NCBI GenBank assembly: GCA_013365325.1
Contig: JABVXV010000064.1
Location: 124,001-188,000 of the forward strand
Direction: 5' to 3'
Length of the DNA: 64,000 nucleotides
Origin: Dipetalonema caudispina
Lineage: Eukaryota > Nematoda > Chromadorea > Rhabditida > Onchocercidae
Numbering within the stretch: position 1 is the first letter of the stretch; every line of letters starts with the position of its first letter. Positions 38,441 through 49,600 of this stretch are shown here, one piece after another. A program made the position numbers and the translations under genes. Under the pieces are notes generated by a model that was not told the origin of the DNA, made no database searches, and was given only the letters and a program-made list of their open reading frames with translations.

Positions 38441-41400
38441 AACCTAATCTATTGATAAGATCCGTTTATATTGGATCATGTGTAGTTTGCTAAAATTATA
38501 ATGAAAAATGATGGCATTCCTGATCAGCAGAATCATATCAATAAGATTGTCCTGTGTTTTTAGCTAAATATTGTTAAAAGCATGATGTAGGATGATAATT
38601 AAAGTCTGCTTTTTTTACATTTTAGGAATTGGTATTGCAATGTTATTAGTAGCCATATGCAAAAGTCTTCTATTATCATATTCGGTGATGGGTATTTTCT
38701 ACACATTTAAAAGTATTTCTGCTGCATTTAGTTCATTATCACGAAATACCTGGTTGGAATGTGTCTATGAAAATCATTGTAATTTTTTTTTTCCTCTTTT
38801 ATCAACTAATTTTGAATTGATTTTTTGAAAATTAAATTCAATATTTATTGATATTTTCTGTTTGATCTATCATATGGCTGTTTGTTACTTTCACAAGTTT
38901 TGAAATTACAATATGCATAATTGATCAAATAGAATTCTAATCAAATTTTTTCAAATTTGAAACAAAATCTCAGTACTTCCTTTCTTTTTGTTTTCATTTC
39001 ATAACTATATTGGAAATTTCATTCCCATTTTAAGAATCACCAAGTATCTTTTTAAATAAAATACTTTTTCGAAGTCGAATTTAGAAGGAATATAGAAATT
39101 ATCGGCAAATATTAAATTTAATTCCAAAAGAAGATATTTCATTTCAAAATGATGCTGATAAATTTTTATATCAATTAAATATCTACTTAGTATCACACTT
39201 TTGATTTTTACGTAAAGTTTTTCAGCATCTTGCTACGATCCATATATAAAATGTAATGAAGCAATTGGTAATTATCAATATTACTCAAAATGCTACAATC
39301 TACAAATATTTAATAATAAAACACGAATGAATCCGAATTATACATGGGAACAAATTGTAATCGCTATGACATCAACTTCTGAAGCGCTTCGTGAATTTCC
39401 ACCAAATATTTATTGGTGTGTGAATAAAATTCATAAAAATCAACTAAACTCTATTGAAATAAATACGAAAGATTTGAAATGTTATATAATCAGTCTATAT
39501 ATTCTATCTTTCATTGTTAATTACCATTCCGTTACAAATTTAGGAAGGAGAAGATTAATAAACCTGGCAAAATAAGTGAATTTTTCTTCGCTTCTGCTAC
39601 TATCGAACATGCAATCATCGCAATAATTGCAATTCTTGGGATAAATTTCTATGCTAAGGTTATCGAAATATTATTTGAAAATTATTTAAGTTAATAAAAA
39701 ATAAACTACAATTGAACTCAATTAAACTTCAATTTTTTATTCTGTTGTATGATGACAAACTGGTTGCTTCATTTTTCGGCAAATGCGATGATAAATAATT
39801 GAGAAGGAATGAAATCCTGGATACGGGAAAATATTTAGATCCGTAGTTGTCCAAAACAGCTTGGATTGGCAAAAAAAATCGTAATTCTGTGCACCACCCA
39901 TTTGATTTCATCTAAAACTTCCGCAACCTTTGACCTTGTTTTAGGTAGCTCGATTTACTGTGATATTTCCGCAACTTTGTATGCTAATTTGCATTATTTA
40001 TGCAATTGTAAAAGTTGGTTTTCGAAATACGTTTACTTCGATAGCAGAAGGCTTTTCACCAGATTTGGACAAATTCCTCGATCTAAAAGTTTGGGTCACT
40101 GCAGTACTTCAGGTATCCTTTTTTGTTTTCTTTTATAGAAATTGGAAAGTGTCAAATGGAATTGAATTATTCTGAAAAAAAAAGGATAATTTAATATATC
40201 TTCAACTGATAGAAATATTGATGGATGACAAATCTTCCTTAAATTAAAATCTGAAATAAACACCTCTTTTTTCTTCTTTCTTATATAAAATTTTTTTAAA
40301 AAAATTTCATATTTCTAGAAAATTTAATTTTGTTTTCTATTAAGTGAGAATAATTGAAACAAATTTGTGAAAGATATCTTTATTACTGGCTCATATCACC
40401 AACTTATTGCGGAAGAATTTTATAGTGGGAGAAATTTGTAGTTTGATTGAAGATGATAGAATTCTCTTTGATTTGAAATGAAGGGTTCATTGAATAACAG
40501 AGGAATTAATGCCAGTAGAAACGAAATACATTCTGTTATAATCCTATCGTAAGGATGGATAAAAGTGTTACAGTATTAATCGTAAACAAAGATGAGAATA
40601 AACTAAATAGATTATTTTACCTTTGACCCTATAACATTTATTAGAAAAAATTTATAAGATAAAATTAGTTGAATGAGAAATATTTCTACAACATAAATTA
40701 TTTCAATGTCAGTGATTTAGACATATGTGTTATTTGAATTTTTGCGTCAAATTATTTTTAAAAGAAAAAAAGACATAGTTTTGATTTGATTTTTTGAGAT
40801 AAAAAATAATTGATTTTTTACAGACAGGATCATTAGAAATTAGTAAGATTGTTTAAATTTAACAGAGATCATGAACATCGGAGATATTTGTTTCTATCAT
40901 TCAACGATATTTCCAACATCTAAATAAAAATAATCAGGCTGAATTTTGGAGTAGAAAAAATAATGTTATCATATTATTACTATCATTATTATCACTATTA
41001 TTAATATTTCTATCATTACTGGTATAGTAATAATAATAATAAAAATTATTATTGCTACATTAACTATATTATTCATTTCATTTCTAATAGGTATTTAAAA
41101 ATATGAAAAACTAAGAAAAAAAAATCTTTCCTCATTTTAAGGCTATAATAGCAACAAATTTGTTGGATGGCACCTATATAACATTAGCAGCTATGAAGGA
41201 TTTCCGGAATAATTTTATGCGGTACAATTTTTCTCTATTAATTATCATCAATCAAATATTTCTCTCCTAAACTCTTGCAAGCATCAAATTTTTGTCTTAT
41301 ATCTACTTTATCATTTAAAACAAAAAAAAAAATTTTAACTTGATTTAAAAAAAAAAGAACTTAATTGCTCATTTGTACATATATATATATATATTATAGT

Positions 41401-44350
41401 GATACATTTGTGGTAATTATTTATGGAATGATAATTAATTTATTTGGTTGCTTCTTCGTGTTTTCTGTAAGTGGTGCAGCTGCAAAATTAATGTTTCCGA
41501 AGAATATTGGAAAAGGCTGTAAGTACATGTTTGTTTAGATTAAACAGATGGCAAATTTTTTATATTATTTAATTATTGCTTTTTTCTTTCTGTTTCCACA
41601 GCAAAAATTTGATTAGAAAAGTTTTATTTTTGTTTGTTCAATTTCATTGAAAATAGACAGGTGACTATCAAAAGTGATTTGATCTAATAAATGATACATC
41701 GATATAAAGTAAAAGCAAATAGATTTTAATAAAGATAAAATGTTTCCATTGAAGTACAATAAGCCTATTACAGTTCTCATTTCTCTACTTTTTTCTTTTT
41801 ATTATAAATTTATCAATTATTTTGATTAAGAAATATTGAATTGAAATAATCCTAATTATTATATCGAACTCTCGATAGAGATAATTAAATTTCACGAAAA
41901 AGCTATTCTGAATTTTAATTACTGCAATATTCTTATTGTTATTACAAAACGTAGAAATAAGCAATAATTATTTGAGCTAATCGATTTGAAATATTTTATA
42001 AATTTAGTAGCAATGCTTTGGAAACATGGCGAAAATGTATATTTTATCGTATTATCGTTACTTTTCGCTAAAACATCATTTGGTGCAATTCTAATCTCTC
42101 TTACATTTTTCTCATTCTTTTTATCTACAATTGGTACACAAGTAAGACTTACAATTATTTAATACAAAGATAGAATTAAATAGAAATAAGCTGATGAATA
42201 TGTATTTGAATTATACAATATGAATTATTGCCAAATATTTTGTTGAAAAATGTAATATAGTTTATTTGATTCAATTGTTCAATGAAAATGATTTAAGTTT
42301 AGCTTATCTGTAAATCAATAAAGTGCATAAGATGAAAAATAATGAAAGATTATGATTGCAATTGTAAAAAATTATGAATATTGTGGGATGATGTTGAAGA
42401 TAGTGATACTTGAGATGATCATCATGACTGTATATCGAGCTGTTGTACGAATTAAATTTATCGAACAAACAATATCCCGAAATTTCATCATTTGCATATA
42501 TTTCTTGTTCATGCATTTGTACACTTATCTATATGGTCGATTAGTGAGTTTAAGCATCTTTTCTGTTGATTACTGCTACTGATGTAATGCTTTTAATATC
42601 GAAATAGCAATCTCAATCAGTATTTCATTTCTTAATTAAATTTTAACTTGCTTTTTTTACCATCATTTCTGAATTTTATATCATAGATGTGCTCAGAATC
42701 CATAACCAGTTACTTATTAAGCTCATACAGTATTCTTCTTCATACAATTACCTAGTTTTATATAATGTAATTGAGTACCATGAGGTAACTTTTTTTTCGA
42801 AAATTAAAGTCCTAAAACATCAATAAATTAAAGTATTTTTTTTTTGCCAAAGAAATGATATCCTTGAAATGTTTACTTATCATTATTCTCTCTCTCTCTT
42901 AGAAATTTTAAAATTAATGCGAAGTTTTTTTGTTCAAACTTTTAGAGAAAGTAAGAGTAATTTGCAAAATAAGCAAGTAAAGCAAACGATGAAACTTTAT
43001 TTGTTAAATTTATTTATCTATATATATCAAATTTAAATAACCATATAAATTCAACTAACTACACCTAACTTTTTAGGCCTTTGGCGATATAAAAGTTCGT
43101 TACTTTTACTTCGCATTTCTTCTCTCAATTCTTGCAATTTTTGAGTTATTAGTAAGCATTCACATTTATCATCTGAAACGATTAATTGTCAATTTACATA
43201 CAATGCTTGGCGAACCACCAAGTAACCTTTGGAGGTAAATTAATTTTTCAACAAACAATTTTTTCCTTGTTTAATTCTCAACAAAACTATGATTCTATTA
43301 CGACTGATATGTTATTACGTAGAAATGCGTTTATCTGATTATCAAACATATTCTTCAAAAATGAAAAATCATTTACAGATATTTGGGTTATCCGGTGAAT
43401 TGGTATTGGACTGCTTGTTGGTACATTGTTACACCAGCACTTTTTATTGTAAGATTTTATTATTTTTTACAAATTTCAACAAATTTTAGTATTCACCAGT
43501 ATTGTTAAGAATATTGTCAATGATGAAAAAAAAGTGTGAAATATTTTTTGAATTATCTATCAAAAAATTTCGCAAATTACTGTTTATTTAACTTGATATT
43601 TCTGCAGATTTCGGGCGGACTTGCTTTATTTATCATTATTAGTGGAAGATTATACAGGTTTGGATTAAATTGAATATTCAATAATTTGCTTGAATATAAT
43701 AAATTTCTTCATTTCTATGTAGACAATAAAATGGATTTATAAAATTTTTGATTAAAAATTTGTCATACACAGTCTTAAATATTGCTTTTTGTACAGCTAT
43801 ATGGCACAACGTAAGTTTTGAGTTTTACTTGTATTGTTATGATGACCTAAAAAATGACCAAAGAAAAATCGTAAGATGAATTTTGTCTTCTTCAAAAACT
43901 GCAACACAACCTTATTATGTATCCAAATTTTTATGAATCCCTGTAAGCAATCACGAGTAAGAATAATTTTAAAACTAACCGATACATACAATCTTCATCC
44001 AGAAATGAACAGTAAAAGCACAAAGGTCTTGGCTTTTTTGTGCATATTATAATAAATTCCGAATCAAGAAAGAAGCAAGTTTTTTATTAATTTCAGGTTT
44101 TAATTTTTTCCTATCTCTTTAATATTTTATTATTTTCTTTGTTTTCAGTGATATTATCATTCTATCTCTGATAACACTCTTCCCATTGAGTGCTATCATT
44201 ATCACTATGATAATTCACATTATAAAAGCTTATCGAACAGGAAAAATGATAAAATCCTTATTTGTTGCTGATTATCGTTGGACACCCGAATTAGGCATCA
44301 ATCGGCAACAGGCATTATATGAAGAACGAGCCACACGTGCGATCATTTAA
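36885..44350 (+). CDS. SLC6/SNF-family transporter with altered ion-binding residues
   Basis: Sixteen in-phase exons: 36885-37044, 37455-37543, 37812-37953, 38147-38281, 38626-38778, 39226-39415, 39544-39658, 39945-40112, 41142-41221, 41400-41518, 42008-42141, 42400-42543, 43077-43234, 43379-43448, 43608-43657 and 44149-44350, 702 residues. The basic N-terminal tail (SATKSSSKSNK...) precedes twelve TM segments. Family signatures: TM1 VTVGNMLRFPIICSENGG, GQYSSLPSI after TM2, an extracellular loop with cysteines and NYT, TM6 KVWVTAVLQAIIATNLLDGT, TM8 TIGTQIVILEMII, HLKRLIVNLHTMLGEPPS and the C-terminal RWTPELG. Spacing matches SLC6 without gaps in TM6 and TM8-TM10. Substrate is unknown: the aminergic Asp of TM1 is T114. 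Ion-site changes are described in the findings. Weak junctions: acceptors ggag (exon 2), ttaag (exon 9) and gttgaag (exon 12), chosen by phase and family alignment. Orthology to a particular snf gene is not assigned. Confidence 0.9.
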
Positions 44351-45750
44351 TCATTTATTATTTTATTAAAAGATTTTCTTTTCCTTTTTTTTTTTTGTTT
44401 GTGTGTTTTTCTTAAATTATCCATTATAAATGTTTGATTTTAAAGTTTAAATAATTGCTAAGATATTTGTAATCAATCGAAATTAATAACAATGTGTTGC
44501 TATAATGATAACTCTAAAAATAAGGAACTTAATTAATTATTACGATATATGATGCAAATAATTGGAATAATTGATGTGAAATTGATAGCATTTAATATGC
44601 TATATGCATATAAATATATTTGAAAAGATAAAAAGGACAAAAATTAGAGTGATCAATAAAAATTGCCTTAATAAAAAAAAGAAATATTAGAAAGATTATA
44701 AAAACTTTTTAAAAAATTTCTCATATATTCACCAAAAACGAACAGAAAAGGTCATATATGATTTATTGCTATTTTCTATACTGATCAATAGTTAATTACA
44801 CCATTCTTTTTTTTCTTTATTTCTACCATTCATTTTATTTAATGTTGGTAAGAGGTAAATCAGTGGTAAAATTGTGATGATGAGGTTTTTTTTTCTCGCT
44901 TTTTCTGTACTATGCCAACTGAATCAGCGGAAGAAAAAACAAGTAATTCAATAAGTCCTAAGGAATTTTTTTTTTTGGTAAGAAATTATTAGGACTTAAA
45001 AGAACGCTCATGATTTATTATTGTTCTGGCCACAAAAAAGTTTGCTAAAATCTCTGACGCTGCAAAGTGGAATAAATGACCATATGGAATAACTTGGTCT
45101 TTGTTGTTTCATTCTTTGATTGAATTTCATAAATCTAATCGAAATAAAGAGCTAATTAGATGTTGAAGTATAGTTTTCAATATTTTGTTTGATCACATTT
45201 AATAAAGATTTTTTTTTTGCTGTCAACGATAATCAAAGTTAAATAAAATACTCAATAAAAAAAAAAAAAAAAAATGTCTGTAGGACATTTTTCGCATTCA
45301 GCAATTCAAATTTCTATTACAAATTGGTGATTCATTCAGAAGAATGATATAATTATTAGCAATGGCTATCAACTGGAAAAAACTCACAATTGCTAATGGA
45401 CGAAGATATTTAAAGTAAGAGCATTTGAATGGTAAACTTTCTCATTGGTCAAAAGAAATGAGAAAATTACTGCGATGATGAAAGAAAAGACACTTAATTT
45501 GTTCCTTCATGCTTACTTTCGCTAACAGATTCAGAATTAAACGGTATTTGTCATGAGATTACAGAAAATAAATGCTCCAACGGATGAACATTTGCTGCCA
45601 ATTTTAATATCAATAATTGATAAAAATAGGTACTGACAAAATAATATGAAAAATTGATAACTTTTTCCAATTTATATGTTTGATCGCAAGAATCATTAAG
45701 TGCATCTATTGCATCTCTAGTAGAATTTTGTCTTGAAATTTCAATGGATC
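44351..45750. other. Intergenic region between convergent genes
   Basis: It contains AATAAA near 44655 (possible SNF poly(A) signal) and a 10-bp hairpin (taagtcctaa at about 44952, complement at about 44986) around a T run. A 22-codon ATG-to-donor stretch at 44912-44977 overlaps this hairpin. No gene is supported. Confidence 0.45.
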
Positions 45751-46466
45751 TTAGCCACCACCTAGGAATGGATTGAAGCCACGAAATCCAAATGGATTGA
45801 AGCCTCCTCCTCCAAATGGACTGATGCCTCCTCCAAATCCTCCAAATCCTCCAAATGGAGTAAAACCTCCTCCAAATGCACTGAAACCTCCTCCAAATGG
45901 ACTGAAGCCTCCTCCAAATGGATTAAAACCAAATGGATTGAAGCCTCTTCCAAATCCACCAAATGGTCTATACCATGATCTTTTCACTCGACTATGAAGC
46001 CTGAAATATCGCTATTAATTATAACATGCATTATTATTCAAAGTTTCATCACAAATGCAAATTTTTTTCTTTTTCAATAAATTATTCTTCATTTCTTACT
46101 GATTAAAATACAGAGAGAATTTTATAAGTTTCAAATTCTTGAACATATTCAACGAATGCTTATGAAATATTCATTCTTATGATATAAGAATATTTTGTTC
46201 CTCAAGTGGATGAAGGAATAACTCATCAAGCATACTTTTTTTTTTTTGTTTAGTAATAAAGCTTAAAATATGTTAAATCGTTTACATTATTAATTTGTTA
46301 TTTTTGGGTAAAATAAACTAATTTACATTGTAATTTTCTAGAATGAATAAAATCATATAAGTAAATCATACATTTCAGCTTCCGGACATCCAGTACATTC
46401 TTCTTCAATCGTTAAATTGATAATAGTGATGAGAAGAGCAAGAAAGAATAACTCACAGTATTTCAT
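45751..46466 (-). CDS. Secreted Gly/Phe-rich peptide precursor with furin-type site
   Basis: Two minus-strand exons: 46466-46372 and 46000-45751, giving 114 residues. Residues 1-20 are a signal peptide (MKYCELFFLALLITIINLTI). A short acidic propiece EEECTGCPEAEMLHS follows, then RVKR, a consensus proprotein convertase site. The remaining chain is almost entirely Gly, Phe, Pro, Asn and Ser in GFxPFGG-type repeats (GFNPFG, GFSPFGG, GFSAFGG, GFTPFGG, ISPFGG), ending FLGGG. The layout resembles nematode Gly-rich epidermal peptides (nlp/cnc type), some of which are antimicrobial, and also cuticle or eggshell structural peptides. The sequence does not tell which. Exon 1 is preceded by an acceptor-like aattttcag, suggesting trans-splicing. 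The propiece carries cysteines C4, C24 and C27; the repeat region has none. Confidence 0.8.
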
Positions 46467-46691
46467 GATGTTAACTGTTTCACTGAGATTTCTTTCTGAA
46501 AATTATGAAGTAAATAAGTAATGATTAGAAGTTTTAATTGTAAGTCGATAATAATTGAAGAGAGCTTTTTTTTTTTTACTTTTATACTACCCATTTAGTT
46601 CGGTTAAATGAAACCGGTCCTATTGAACATTGGTAAATGATTTCTTTTTACTTTGATTGAATGTTAGTGTTATCTACTAATTTGGCGAATA

Positions 46692-49600
46692 TCATTTCGA
46701 AAATTGCTCTTTGACTTTAATGTTCCGTTCAATGTCACCAAATATTTTGCATGAGTCATATACATTGTTGAAATGTTCAATTGGATCGATGATGCTTACG
46801 TAATAAAAATGCCTAATTCATGTGACTCATTAGTGTTTTATTTTAATTGCTTAGATTGAAGATATGATTAACAACATATTACATTTTAATTTAACGAGAA
46901 CGATTGTTTTTCACCGAAATCGGTGATATTTTCAAATGACCAAATTTTGAATCAAAATTGCTAAAATTTCACCATCAATTCACCACACTATTCTTCTTCC
47001 GTTTAACTCTTATATCAGAGGCTTGTCAAAACTAAGACAGAAGTAAAGTTTTCTTTTCAGTTTGTTAAAATTACATATCCGATGTCTGAATTTCATCCAT
47101 GTCGCTTATCCGGAAAAATGATTGAAATGGAATGATAAAAAACATTTTGAATTTCAATTGGTTTATCATCGCCTATCATTTCGCGGTCAAAATATACAAA
47201 TAATTTGTACATGTGGTGAGATTTAAATAAATTTAAAGATACGCTAATAATAGAATTTAAGTATCAATTTTCGAAATTGCTGTAATCAATAGGATTATGA
47301 AAATATTCCTCAAAATTTACGACTTACAAGAAGTTTCCTTCGATACGGTTTCATATCTATAATTTTGCAACCAAATTAGTTGGTTATTTGTTAATTAACT
47401 GCAGATAATTTTTTTTTTCATTTACTGTGAAATAAAATTTCAAAAAAAAAAAAGAAATCGAGATATTGATATAATGATAACTTTATCATTGGTGAACTAT
47501 GATAATACCATGGCAAATTTTCTCATTTCCTGAAAAGAAGCTTACAAATGTCAGATACTAAGCAATCACTTTTTCCTTTTTTGATTTTAAACTATATGAT
47601 ATAAACAACTGGATATGAATCACAATAATAATATATGTTATTCAGAAATTCTGTGAGAAAAAATTGTTTTACAGCATTTTTGCATTGAGCGTTGATTGCT
47701 GCTAATACACTTGATTTCTGGTAGGGAAGCCTGAAAAAGAAAATTATATATCTAAGTGAAGCACTCGTTACACGTACGTAATATACGCTGTTTTTCATGC
47801 AAGAATAGACACCCTTTTGAATATCTAAAAGCATATATTTGAACAGAAAGTATACTTATATGAGTCAAATACAAAGCATTACAAAAAACAATGTAAGATT
47901 TTCACATTTCACTGGGCAATTAAGAAGCCTGAAAAGAAAAACAGAAACTGAGTCGACCTGTTCCTGAACTGAAATAAGGCTAATTGTGCAATTTGCTCCA
48001 TTGACACTTGGCTCTGCTTTTATCAGAAAATTGGACTAGCAAAGACACAGTAATATAATATTTATCAGATAATTTCGTCGAGTAATTGCCCGCACTTTTT
48101 AAAAGTGAATTCTAAAACAAAATTGTCTAACTTTCTCAGCAATATTTCGGAGCTGAAATTACCTTTTTGAGTAACACATCAAAGTACAGTTTTCCAATGA
48201 TATTTCAAGCTTTGGAATCGAAAATATCAAAATCCAAAAGATTTAGGAGCGATTGTTCGAAATACCGTTGGAATCACTTCGTATTGAAATAATCATTTTG
48301 TTGAAAAATTGATGAATTCTTGTCGTATTTTATCGTTGTAACAAATTAAACTTCTTTGCAGCACTTCAGATTCTGTTCACTGTAATTAGAAGCAATAGAA
48401 ATTCTCACATTGTGATAAATCTGATGTCACCATCATAACATCTGTTAGATGGCATGGTTACAAATAATTTAGTCTGATAACTTAAATTTTTTTAGATTTC
48501 ATAAAAGAAACAAAATCTAACGTAAACGTTTGCAATTATCTCAGCCAATTGAGTAGCAAAGTAGTTCCTGAAGCTTTTAGCTTACCATCTGAGCTAAAGA
48601 TAGATGCCATACTCAATTCAAACACTCCTATCGTATGGATGATCCAAACTGATGCTATAGGTTAAGTTGTTTCCAGTAAAATCGATATTGGCTATTCTGG
48701 ATAATGGTATGATTGATCCATTTATGTTGTGGTACTTTCTGATCTTCTAATAGCAACGATTTTGGTCCATGGTGCATTGAGTTTTAGTTCATCCAAATAT
48801 ATGCTTCATTTAAAGTTTATGGGAAAATTGCCTGGCAAAAAAACAAACGTAAATTTCGTTATAGTAATTGATTGATAATGTTTCGGTTGCTCCTTAATTA
48901 AACCTATTAATTACAAGTGAAATTGTTTTCGTCAAATGAAATTTGTCAATAATAATGCTTAAGAAAATATACATCGTCGTCGAACAACTTCAAAAATATT
49001 GCTATTGAAAAATTTGCAACAGTAACTTCTTCAAATCACTTCACACATTTATGTTAAGTGTGATTCATTTAATTCTCACCAATCATTGCGATCATTTGCA
49101 ATGAATTGTAAATACTGCTTTTAATTTCGTTATTTAACAGCTTTCAAAATCAGCATTATTGAAATTAAAGCATAGTAAAAGTTTAAGTTATCAAAATTCA
49201 CAAGAAATTTTGGGAAATGGTAATCAAATATGTCACGTATGTGTTATCTATTATTTAGCACCATTTACAATGGAGCTAATTGTGATATTGTACTCTTTAT
49301 ATAGTTAATGCAACTATAATATTATATTTAGTTAACAATTATCGTAATTTAATTACTATCTTTGTGTTATCAACTCAGTGGAACAAAGCTTTTCTCTCCT
49401 AAATTTCTTTTAATTTTATCAGTTTTTTCAAAAATCAATCATACCTTTGCTGTAATTCAAATGCTCAAGATTACATAATAAATATGTCAAAAAATAGAAG
49501 CATTCTAAATTTTTCCAAATAAAACGTTAGGGTAATAAAAAATTTAATTTCGTTAACTATTTTATTCATTTTTGCTCATGTCGCTAATTTAGAATAATTT

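Noticed and set aside
42688..42757. Exon-like segment (MCSESITSY) in the SNF TM8 region
   Set aside because: Its phase cannot join to the next exon, and the segment at 42400-42543 aligns to TM8-TM9 at exactly the expected length.
43795..43809. Micro-exon in the SNF gene with good acceptor and gtaagt donor
   Set aside because: Including it breaks the frame of the last exon, whereas direct splicing of 43657 to 44149 keeps the frame and matches the family.
44912..44977. ATG-initiated 22-codon stretch ending at a gtaaga donor
   Set aside because: It overlaps a perfect 10-bp hairpin, ends in a poly-T run and has no downstream exon in phase.
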